Of a stretch of DNA of 64,000 nt, positions 24,239 through 35,721 are shown one piece after another (position 1 is the first letter of the stretch; each line of letters begins with the position of its first letter). The notes under the pieces were generated by a model, which made no database searches, was not told the origin of the DNA, and saw only the letters and a list, made by a program, of their open reading frames with translations. Source of the DNA: Pomacea canaliculata (lineage: Eukaryota; Mollusca; Gastropoda; Architaenioglossa; Ampullariidae); the NCBI RefSeq assembly GCF_003073045.1, contig NC_037595.1, positions 10,376,345 to 10,440,344 of the forward strand. Reading direction: 5' to 3'. The translations under genes and the position numbers were made by a program.

Positions 24239-24251
24239 GGGTCAAAGGTCA
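24239..24251 (+). promoter_or_regulatory. DR1 nuclear-receptor half-site pair
   Basis: GGGTCA, one A, AGGTCA: a near-perfect direct repeat with 1-bp spacing, the form bound by RXR heterodimers and HNF4 in animals. It stands alone, far from any recognised gene, so function is unproven and chance is possible. Confidence 0.25.
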
Positions 24252-27200
24252 CCGAATCTATCCTATATGCATGAACTGCAGACAAAATGCATTGACATGT
24301 ACATTTTCATGCATGTATATTTATACTTTCTCTAAACAGCGTGAGGGTCCTAACCTGAAAACCGAAGTTTTACAGTAATTCGAATGAAAACAATTGAAAA
24401 AATTAATAAGAACTATTGTTCTTCCTTAACCTCACTGCAAAATTATTTTCAAGTATTTTGTATCTGTGTTTAGTAAACATTGCAGCATACTAGGTCGCTA
24501 AACATGGGTGTGTTACTTTGTACCGCTGGCTAGCTACTCGCCAACATCCACATCTTCATCATTGCTGTGGAGAGAAGACAAGACCGTGTTTTCCGCATCC
24601 TTTCATTCCTGTTGGTGTGAGGCTTTCACGATGGCTGCGACTCCTCTGTGGAGTTGTACTTTATGTCCCTCTGTGTGTACTTTATCGAAATATTAATCTA
24701 AAGACAGCAATGCAGTTTTGGAGACATGTTTCACTAGCCAGCCATCAACTCAATTTCATGTTTGACTCGGGTGAGTGCTAGCATCACATGGCCCTTCCCT
24801 AACACCAAGACATAGAGGACACTCGCCAGGATGTTAATTAGGTCAAGAGTAGGTAGGGAGAACATTCTCTCTCTCCTCTCTCTATATAAAAGATATATAG
24901 CACTCAATCAGAAGTGTGGAATTTAAATTGCAAACATCACAACTGATGGTAGCTCGGACCTGCGTGCGCACTGGGTCGTGTTTGAGAAATGTCGATATGA
25001 TGTTAATTTGTTTCTGCTTCCTCTGAGATAAGAGCAAAAGCTGAAGCAGAGTAATTTCCTTCTCTTTCCCAGCTGACAGCCACACTGGTTCACATCAGCC
25101 CACAAGGTGTGGGTTTGTGTTTGAAGGCGAGGCAAATAGCTCTAAATGCACCTATCCATAGGATAAGAAGAAAGAAAAAAACAAAAGTGCAAAGTTCAAA
25201 TCATTGTTCCTTCTTACAAGCCGCCTGATGGCTGTGAGAAATATCCGACTGCATTTAAAGGACAGTCACAGTAACAATCAGAGAGCTGTCTAGCAATTGA
25301 ATTGCAAGCCCTTATCATCAACCGCTCAAAAGTGCGATAAATCACAAACGCTGTGATAAAGTCTCAAGAGTTATTTCAACTATGTTGCTGTTCGGTGTTA
25401 TCAGAGGTTATCCTTAGCTTATGGGAGGGAAACGAAAGGAAGGAGTTTGAGTTGAACCGAGTCTCGTAATAATCTGAACAGGTGTATCGAGAAAATATTA
25501 TGCTTGTAAAAAGTACACCACATACAAATCTGCGGTATAACATACAAAAAGAACTGAAGAAGAATCCAGATTCTGCAGGTGAGCATCACATCTGTTCAGA
25601 TTCTTGTCCTTCAAGAAGCGGTCCATCCTGGACCATCTCGACTTTGAAATTCGTGTAACGAAACTGATACAGGTAGTCTTATCTTCTTGGATTTCCTTCC
25701 TAGCAAAAGGTCACTTCCGCTGCCAAGCAGGGAGAGATATAGCCCGTAAATAGGGCAAATAAAGACCTGAATAAATTGAGTTATAAATCGTCTCTACGAC
25801 ATCTCCTCCACCTTTGTCCATTCAGTGCTGTGTCGTCTGCACGATTTATGGCTGAATAGTTGCCAAGCGTTCGGACATTTAAAAAGAGAGAAAAAACCAC
25901 ATAGTAATAACACTAGTCTTCGATTTCAATACATATGATAAGTTGGATCAAGTCTCTAATTAAGTGTGCCCTCTACTTAGTCGATTAAATTAGTAAATTA
26001 GTCACCAAATGTTTCCTTATCGTCAAGAGATCTGACACTTCTTCCGTCTCCACAGCTGACAGACGAAAAGCAAAACTGCCTGACTCAGAGCCTGGGAAGT
26101 ACAAAAGATTAAACAGGAAAAGGAAAAGCAGTATTAATTTGCAGATACAAGTGGTATTAACAACTTAACTAATCACCATACACTGCATCTCATTTCAATG
26201 TATTTGCCTCTCTCACACAATGCAGGGTTTGTGCAAATCGTCTGATAGCTGGTTTCGTCATGGACACATTCATGCTGGGTTTTTATTTATTTTTTTTTAA
26301 TGAACTCCAGAACAAAGTAACTACTGCAGTTGCATCTTCTAACCAGGTCATACTCCATCTATTGTGTTTGGGGAGAGAAGTTTCTCCAGATTGTTTAGTT
26401 CTGCCGCTGAAATTTGATTAGAACATCGCACGTGAAGCACGTGAGGGCGACCTCGCAGATTCTTGTCCTCTCAACTGTTATCTAAAAGATTTTAACTGAA
26501 ATCTGCAGGAAGTGACTGCACGCTGAGAAACCACCTGTTTGTTTACTGGTGTCGTGGGGATACGGGCAGATAATGACACTCTGAGCTGGGCCAAGGAAAA
26601 GCATCCTGGTGTGTAGTGTCCGTCATGTGAAGTTGTATTTAGCTCTGTGACTGCTGGCTTGTCCACTGATTAACAAGACACGTAGTCTTCCCGAAAATTA
26701 GAATCGAAACCTCGCCCACACACCCGTTCCTCTCAATGCATCCATCCATACCCCTAAGAAACAAGGAAAGAAAAAAAAAATTAGACCGACCGATGTGTGA
26801 CAAACTCTAACAACCGACCTTTCTACCCAGAGGCCGACAGAGAGAGAGAGAAAAAAAGGAAGAATACCGAAGAGCAAGAGCTCGTGAGGCTTCAGTCAAC
26901 CTCAACACGCGCCTTACCAGACCTCAGTCAAAATCAACTCAAGCCTCATAGAACCTCAGAAACTCGACTTCACAAAAAGTCTCCATGAACCATTTTACTT
27001 AGAAGATGCAAATAATGGATGCGTGGATGCATATTCATTAAGGAGAGGGGAGAAAACCCATGTCCCTTCTGTGGTTTTGTAAAGGTCAGATTAGAAAATA
27101 ATTCATTAAGTCGTAGGGGCCGGTCCCTGGTAGTATCAAGACCCACATTCGTCACAAAGGGTAAGCGACTGCTTCACAATGAGGACTGAAATGAAATATC

Positions 27201-27622
27201 CAGATCATGTATTGTACCCAGTCCACCTATCTTCTTGTCTTGCAATTTATCTACATACACGTCGCACCCACACACACACCCCACACCCACACACATATGA
27301 GTACAACTTAGTGAACCAGCACTGACTGTTTAATCCTCTTAAGCAGTCAACCGAATCTCTTATTCCTTCCACCTATGCTTTGCAAAGAGTGTGGAAATGA
27401 CCGTTATACATGTATATATATACCAGAGCATGCCAGGGATGGTGCTGTATGTATAGTGCAGCAGGAGGATGGGACTCCACTTATTTCTAATCACAGCTGT
27501 CTTGTCTGATGCCGGCCATCCCGTTGTCGACGAAATCCTCGTACCTGGCGGTTGTGGACACACCTGGTGTTGACTTCATCCACCTGCTGCTGTGCAAACA
27601 CGCGCATTTCTCTGTGTACGTG

Positions 27623-27662
27623 CGTGTGTGTGGGTGTGTGTGTGGGTGTGTGTGCGTGTGTT
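27623..27662. repeat. TG/TGGG microsatellite
   Basis: Alternating TG with interspersed GGG triplets, about 40 bp. It makes artificial CACA-coding frames on the minus strand (HTHT-type peptides), which are not genes. Confidence 0.8.
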
Positions 27663-30198
27663 CGTGACTGGATAAACAAATGGCAGTCTGGTCACGTTCG
27701 TGGTCTGATTGCATTGCTTATCAAGATCATCGCCTGTCTGCTGACCACGGTGTGAGTGTGTTTTACGAGTTTTGTTTCAGCAGACGGAGCAAGGAGTGAC
27801 GACCGCCTGCTGCAGCAGGTTGAGGTGAGCTCACAAAATGGAGGAAATCATTCACACACAGTTTCCTCTTAGCTCCACAATGATGGTAAAGAAACCTCAT
27901 TAGCTAACGACATGGCGTGACGGTGAGGATGAGCCTGCAACTGCCGGAGCCCGCAGCCCTGATTACCACCTGATGAGGGAGGCAGACTAGACCTGGGCGG
28001 GGCTTGAGATGAAGATGTGTTTTGCGTGGCACGATGGACAACAAAGAACACACACACAACAATCAACTAGAAGTAAATATAGCTTTGTAGATTACAAGAA
28101 AGGAATGAACAGTGATTGAGAATAATAGAATGTTCGGGTACATGAAAAAGTACACGTTATTTATTACACTGGATGAAGTGAGCATCCACGCGACTGCATC
28201 CACCCACGTGAACAAGGAGTCGTTGAGGTGGCAGCTGGTGGTGGAGTGGGCAGATGTGGTGACAGTGTGTCAGTGGTCGAACAGGTGGGTGTAGAGACAA
28301 GTATGTCATTTCTACTGCAGAGAGCAACTGTGAGTCATTACAACTGACAAAGTGAAAGAAAAAGGAAATAACACGACTCTCAACTCACTGGATGTGAATA
28401 TCTTGGTAAGCGCGCGTGTGTGTGTGTGAAAGATATGAGACAATGCGCCATTGAAATACAGGGCTGTGCACATTCTCAAATTCTCGTTAGTGGTCCAGAG
28501 GATGGAGGTTATGCCAGGGATCTTTTCGTAATTAGGTGCGCGAAAGGTGTGCGCAGAAATTTATGGTGTTAGGAACTTCCGCCTTATACACGGGCCGTGT
28601 GGTCAGTATGAGTGAATCACAAACATCTCAAAGCTCCTAACAGATACAGGATGTTTACAGTCTGTCATGAATATTTCCTCCTCCGGTGGAGTCTTCTTTT
28701 TCCAAATAATAACCCTTTTTGTTTCCCATTATTTTTGGTAATTTTTAGCTTTTGAAAAATCAGAATCTGTACCTGGAACATGGACTAACAAACGGATTAA
28801 GAAAAGGAAAATGGCCATAAACAGGAGAAAGTCATGTTCACTGCACTGAGAATATACAGACACTGCGTAAAACAGGAGGAAGCAGTTTTGCTGGGAAGCG
28901 AATACCACGTGTTTGAAATGTGTTTGTGGAGCAAGTGTGGACACGACAGTGAGGGCGAGAAGCCCGTCATGCCAGTGCCTGGTGTGTAGTACAATCAACT
29001 CAATCACTCAAAGGAACAAGGATATAATCTACCTGTCGGCCATAACAACTGTCGCCCAGTCACCCTCAGCCCAGATTTTTTGGCAATCGTAAAATGTCAT
29101 CAACCTGAGAGTTAATAACAGCTGCAGGAAAACAAAATGTAGTGTGTGTGTGTGCTCGTGGGGAAAACTGAGAGGATTAATTACTCCCGAGATTGCGAAA
29201 GACTTACCTAATCGTATTAAATGTACAGTTTTCACATTTACATTTTAAGAGTCTGCAAGGGATCTTCGCTGTAAAAATAAGGTTGTAAGTGTTGTTTTTT
29301 TATGACTATTTTAAAGTGACCAAACTGAAATAGTCACGGTATCAAGGATGAGATTGTTCCTGTCAATGTTTCTTTTTTCATCGGATTTGTTGTCTTTCCA
29401 CTTCCGGCAATAAATCATCCTTTTCGCATTGCACAAAAAAAAAATGCCTTCTTTGTTTTGTCCGACGATCATTTCCATCTTCTATGAGCATCATTAATTG
29501 AGGACCATCGTCGTCATCATTATCACTATCATGACTGTCCATCTCCACTGTTATGACAACATTCATGTCTCTATAGGATCGAGAGACTGTCCTTCCCTCC
29601 AGCTGCTGTTAACGATGCTACGTCACATTGAACTCAAACTGTCACTATCTTAGTCAGGCGTGCGGTAGGGCGAGGATTTGATTTGTTTTTACTTTATCAA
29701 ACAGGAGTTGACTCATGCTCAATAATATTTATTTATACACATACTGACACAGAATGAGGCACGCACAAACACAAAAATATACACGCGACGAAGACAGGTA
29801 CACACAGTGACGTGTATACCTTCTCGTGAAAGGCAGGTGCCACTGTGTGACGTCACATCTGCAGGTAGCTCGTGCAGTGGACACGACACAAGGGGCGTGG
29901 TGTCAGGTGTGAGTCAAAACACTTCCTACGTCCACCAGACTCGAACAATTGTGAACACATAAGAAAGGCGTAGAAATGGTTTGTGAATGCAAGTCTGTCG
30001 TCAGCCTGCACCTTACCGCCCTCTCCCTCCCCTCGTCCCCTCCTCCATCCCCCCTCACGAGCACAACTGTTCTCTTTCTTCGCTCCTTCCTTCCTCTACA
30101 CACGCCCTGCTCGTCCGTAGTAAACACTCGTCTGAGGTTGTAAATATGTCACTACCGCAAGATTACTGAATTTCTGGAACTGAACCTCACAGCTAGCT

Positions 30199-30232
30199 TG
30201 TGTCTGTGTGTCTGTGTGTCTGTGTGTGCGTG
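30199..30232. repeat. GTGTCT-type tandem repeat
   Basis: Three or more units of TGTGTGTC followed by TGTGTG, a simple-sequence repeat of about 34 bp. Confidence 0.75.
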
Positions 30233-33200
30233 TTTTCAATGTCAGGACGGTCTTCAGGATTGGATATGTGACTCCAGAGAGTAAATATGTGTTGTAGGGT
30301 CTGCAAGATTATGCACTGATGATTTTGTGATTTTTTTTCTTTTCTTATCTCTGCTTGTGCATTAGTGTGCGTGCACGAGTACATACAATTGTGCATGTTC
30401 ATATGTTTAATGTCTGGTATATCTTTTCACGGGTGACTGGCTTTTCACCTCACGGGTAGCTGGCACGTTCCTTCGTGGGTGACAGGCAAGTTTCTTCCTT
30501 TGTTACCGTTTATTTTCTGCTTCACACAAACACACGCACTTGGCGAAGGCGTATTACAAAAGCACGTCCGCATAGACACACCTGTCAAAGAAAGAAGTAC
30601 CTTTGTGACTTTGACAAACAAGTCGGTGTGCAGACGACAGACGACAGGTGACAAACAGTCTGCGTGAACGGAAGTTTGGGTGTATGAGTCGGGGAGGAGG
30701 GGAAGAAGGCACCGCACCTGTAACACCTCGTATAAACATAAAATCATGCACGCAAAGCAAGCACACGCACACAGACATATGATTAGAACGATAACCGTTG
30801 AGACAAGAGTGTGACAAAGCGTATCCTGCATGAATAGGTAATGATTTATCTTTGCAGCAAATTTCCCACTTGCTTATCACTAAAGAGGTCATCTAAGTGA
30901 GAAAGTTCAGAGCATAAACAGCCCGCCACTCCCCTCCCCCATAATTTTATCACAGTCTTATCATCCAGCTTCACCACATCGTATGTGAACACGACCTATG
31001 ACCCCAACGTCATCACTAAATCTTCTGACATACCTCCCAGTGTTCACTCTTCCTTACATCCACTCACGATCGATCGAGTGACAGTCATGGCGGCCCTCAG
31101 CTGATAAAATAATTCAATTATGCAATCACACATCAATACAATTATGATTCTTCTATTCCCCCTTCCAGTCAGTTCTAGAAAAGTCTCTCGCTAAAAAAAG
31201 TAACACCAGAAGGTCTTGAAACCCTGACATTTTGTTCTCACACTTTGTAAAGAGAATAAACATATAGGAAGAAAATATTTGTTACTGGATTCTGAAAAGG
31301 AATTGAATGAATAAAGCTTTTACGTGCAGACCAGGTAGCACATACTTTGGGTTGTTTTGTACCCGTGACTTGTAGCTTCTAGTTGCTTCCTTGTTGTGGT
31401 GAACAAAGGTATCCGTGTTGTTTGTTTGTTTGAACAGCCAGACATTGACGGGTGTTAACGGTCTCCACCCAATCATGACTTATCGTGACCTTTACAGCCT
31501 GAACTACTCATCATAACGGAATGTGTTATTGTGTGCCCTCCACCACCTTCCTCCATCCCCGTCAGCTTCTATCCTCCAAAATCTTGGTCTCTCAATTTCT
31601 AAGTGGTCACATGACACTCACTTTCTCTCCCATAATCCTTTACGATTGATGGAGAAAAGTTGCATCATCATCATTATCTGTACAAGTGTCCCTCGTGTTT
31701 CGTAGAATTGAAGACTGTGCATGTGCGGCTTTTGGGGTCAACATGATCGTCAACAGGACTGCAGACGACATTTGTGTGCATGTTCAAACTTGCTCGAATT
31801 TTCGCCAAGGTGTGAGGGCCCATCTATCTGTCTTGTAGCCACCTGGCCGCCATCTCGATATATGATGAAAAGTTCAGACAGAAGTCGATAACAGTGTGGA
31901 TGATGTGATAAGAGAATGTGTGATGAATGCTGAATCCGTCACCAAGACCTGTCTGCCTTACCGTTTGTCTGTCTGTCTTCTTGCTTTCTTACATCTGGTT
32001 CCTGTTTGTCTGCAGGTGTACCTCCGACGGTCTGTCTGCTTGGCTGAACTACACGGGGCCAGGTGTGGGAGTTGATGGGTGGATAAGGCTAGGATGGGAG
32101 TAGTGTAAGATGAGAAACTCTGATGTCACAGTTCCGCAGGTATCCTGGCTGAGAAGTTAGCGTCCGGGTTCGTCGGTATGTATGTCCCCAACCTGTCACC
32201 ATCCCACGGTGGGCAGACAACCCACCGACTTTACAGCATCGTCCATGAGCTGCAATATAATGTTATTGTGCAACTGAAAGCTGTGGCTTTGGCGGAGTTA
32301 ACTTCAAACCATTGTGTAGTGTACATTTGTACGTGTGTATACTTTCTACTTGTTTAATATTTAATATTTGAGTACATGCAAACATGCAAACATGCACACA
32401 CAAGAGCGTGCGCACACAAGAGAGAGTACGGTAGTTGTTATCGCCCTGCAAAGGTTTAAACAATCATCTATGCCCTCAGTTCTGACTATATATAGATATA
32501 TAAACTATACAGCACACATCTGCTGTGGCCATCCATTTCTCTTTCCCGACCTTCTCCTTTTGTCACTCGATTGCTAGGTGTCTCGCCTGCGCTGTCACTC
32601 GATCTTAATGGTCTCCACCTGGTCACAGATTGAACTTGACAGGCTGAGCCACTCACAGCAACAGAATAAGTGCTTAGAACAAACAAAGCATCTTTATTGT
32701 TATATTGTCACCTTCTGTGTGCAGCTAGCCTAGCGGTGTGTGTGTGTGGTTCACATCTCATCCTTTGAACTTACTTGCAGTTTATCTTGTCCAAATTTTA
32801 ATTTAAAAAGTTCTTATTAACGACATTAATGTTTTAATACTGCATATTAATGTATCTTTTTTGTGTATCCATGCAAACCCACGACACAAACACACAGGTG
32901 AGAAGGAGGGCAGCTAGAGTGTTTCTTCAAATACAAATGCTCAACTACACATGCCTGCACACAACTGTCTCCATGCACACCAACGAGAATAAATCGAGGG
33001 CATCGAGTCTCATTCATCTCTCACATCATCTGCGTAGGCGAAGCTGAACCTATTTCTCTTACCATCCACCCACCCGCTCTGCACGTTCTTCCTGATGATA
33101 GAAGGTATAATAATACATGAAAATGACAATAATTGATGATGGTGGTGGAGATGAATAGAGGATTTGTGGAAAGATAAATGTAAGGGATACAGGGAGAGAG

Positions 33201-34138
33201 AGAACGAGCGAGTACTTGCAAAGTTCTCTTCATGTAATGTTATTATATTTTATTATCAATCCCTCTTTCGGATGGCAAAACATAAATATCTTGACTGCTG
33301 AACGCTCCCTGACCCCGTCTATTCTCCTCCCTCTTGTCTGCCTGTGGCTGTCTCAGTGACGTAGTGTCTGCTCCCTCCTACAGCAAACTCCGTTTGTTGG
33401 TCGTTTAATGAGGCTCAAGGTGTCGATGTAAGTCGACATGTCACAGCCATACAGCTCTGGCGCATGCCCGGGCACACCTCTACATCACCAGCAGCCCCGT
33501 GACGTCACCGGCCCCCGCAAGGCGTAAATACGACCGCAGGGCCCCGGATTGACCGAAGAGCTCATGAAACTCGTGGACCTCAGGTCCCGAGCATCGTTCT
33601 GTCCTTGTCATGCATTCCAGTCTGTGTCACCTCCGCCCCCGGCCCCCAATGCACCTTCCTGTCTCGAACACTCACTACAAACATTAAAATTTGCTTAGAA
33701 TTGTCAGTAAAAAAAATTATGAATAAAACAGTTGTGTCGCTCGCCATCTTTAACCTCGACAGGTATGAAGCGAAAGAAATATTTTGATAAATATATTGTG
33801 ACAGAACCCTGCAGTTATTCAAAGCAGAATTACCGGTTGGATAGCTGTTACATCACAAAGGCGTAGTTTAAAAGCTTGGTTACATGGAAATAACGAGTAT
33901 CAGATAATAGCGTCTGCTACTGTTATCACAAATGTGATAAACGGTGGAAGATACAGGCACACATTATTGAAGAGTGAACAAATAAATATTCAAGCTTGTA
34001 GATAATTGAGGGGGGGGGGGCACTTTTCTGAAGGGGGTGGTTGGAAAGTAAAGTAATAGTGATAAAATAAAAAATATTTAAGCCAAAGAAAAATCCTCAA
34101 ACTTGTCCAAGCAAAAACTGAAACAGGAAGCTGCAGGG

Positions 34139-34300
34139 TAGCCCGATAGCTCAGTGGATTACAAGAAAACACCCGCTTGTCATTCCTTCAGTGAAAGGTC
34201 TTGGGTTCAGGGACGTCTCGGGATGCTCTCTGTATGTGACACCTGTTTGTTCGGAGGTTTTTCTCTGGATTTTCTCTCCCCTCGTAGTGCGACATCATTT
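34139..34300 (+). repeat. tRNA-derived SINE (degenerate)
   Basis: An exact polymerase III A box, TAGCTCAGTGG, lies at 34147-34157. About 46 bp on there is a weaker B box around GGTCTTGGGTTCAGGGA (34198-34213). A pyrimidine-rich body with TTTTTCTCTGGATTTTCTC follows. The spacing fits a tRNA head, but there is no cloverleaf that would support a working tRNA, so a SINE is the better call. The 3' end is uncertain. Confidence 0.55.
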
Positions 34301-35721
34301 CTAGATGGAAGCATTTTTCTACAAAATTAACCCCAGAGTAGAGACTGTAACCGTGGTGAATCACGTGACCATCACATTCACATGACAATATCTTGTTAAT
34401 CGTGACCACTGATTTATTCTGGCTTTGTGCTTGTTTTATGTTCGTAATAAATACAGGATCTACATGCACATTTTTCATCGAACAGGTCACAGCTGAGTAA
34501 CGGATTATTTTGTTCCCTTGAAGTGCAGCAGATGTCCGCATGACTACTTGATATCTGCATTCTGATGTTTTCTAATCTGATCCATATCTTCATTCAGGAT
34601 ATCAGGAGAGAGAAGCGAGACACTGTCCACCAGTTTCAAGTACCCGAGGTGTTGGGGGGTTGGGTGTGTGTGTATGAAGACAGTTGTGTGGGACTCAAAC
34701 CGAGGCGCTCTCCAGGCGACAGGAGACACGAGCATCTCCTAGCAAAGTAAAATTGCACCCCGAAATCAAATTAATGGGTCATTTGTATCTACCTACATGC
34801 GTGCAGATACATTGACCAGAGACTTGACAGAAAATACAGGCGAAGTCACACACACCCGTTTATTTTTTAGGAGGGCGTGGTTCATTTTAAAAAAGTTCTG
34901 GCCAGATTCTTTGCTCATCTGTCATGTGAGTCACAGTCGTGATGAAGACTGTGGGAGTATGGTGAGCTGAAAACTCACCTCACAGCGAATAGTCAGTTTT
35001 GAAAATATACCTGAAGACTGGATGACAAGACTATGACACCTTACCCGCATGAAACGCCATTGTGGAGGTTTTATTCTTTCTTATCGTGTGTAATTAGGCG
35101 TTAACTGATAGGTAGTACATTCAGTCACATTTAAAGCCTTGTGAAACTGAGGGAACAGCATGCCGACAGAGAATGTGTTCAGACCTGCAGGACTGCAGTG
35201 GCCTAAGGAGAGAGAGAAGAAAGGGCTTACCTCCCGTGACCCTTTATTCAGCCGCTAGTTGTCATTCTTTGCGCTTCTGGCATGTCGTCACGTGACCTGG
35301 CCTGTCGTGGCATTTATACAATCGCCTGCCCTCCGGCGTTGAGTAGTGAAGTGTATATCATTGCTGCATTCCAAGGTTCTGAGAAGTGGCACACAATGCC
35401 TCCCCAGCCTACACCCCAGCCTTTCCTCCCCACCCCCACCTCCTGTCTCGTCTCTGATTGTTCACAGACCTCAAACCTTTCATCTCCCTCCGCCATTGGC
35501 TCTACTTTCATGCAGCTTCGCTTTGAGCTCGAAAGAGTTAATCTTGTTTGTCGTTGTTCTTGTATTGTTTGATAAATTTGACATTCGAAAGTGCCGAGGC
35601 TTATGTCTGTACTCTTTTAGTCTTAGGGATCAGTCGCTTGCAGGATCAGGATCCGTTACAGGACCTCGCGATGTTGAGCGTATGTGTGGGCGCTATAGGG
35701 CGTGGTTGCAGGAATCACAAC
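34301..35721. other. Intergenic region before the 2.5-kb hAT element
   Basis: No coding feature. A perfect 10-bp palindrome GTCACGTGAC, the form of a CLEAR/E-box site, lies at 35287-35296, and TCACGTGA recurs near 34362. Nothing links these to a gene. Confidence 0.4.

Larger units (their letters stand above)
19461..34130. other. Long intergenic region, no supportable gene
   Basis: About 14.7 kb. Open frames are short, lack flanking splice sites and match nothing I recognise. Pyrimidine-rich and CA/TG-rich low-complexity runs are frequent. A DR1-like site, a TG microsatellite and a GTGTCT repeat are listed separately. TGACGTCA occurs at 29848 and 33500. A diverged pair of segments sharing GGTCTCCACC and downstream similarity lies at about 31455-31520 and 32605-32665 and may be an old dispersed repeat. 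Confidence 0.5.

Noticed and set aside
30445..30831. 128-codon minus-strand open frame with several cysteines
   Set aside because: Partly built from CA/TG-rich low-complexity sequence; no signal peptide at a sensible start, no splice structure, and overlapping frames of equal length.
34141..34215. Functional tRNA gene
   Set aside because: The A box is perfect, but the B box is degenerate and no acceptor or anticodon stem pairs; SINE head preferred.
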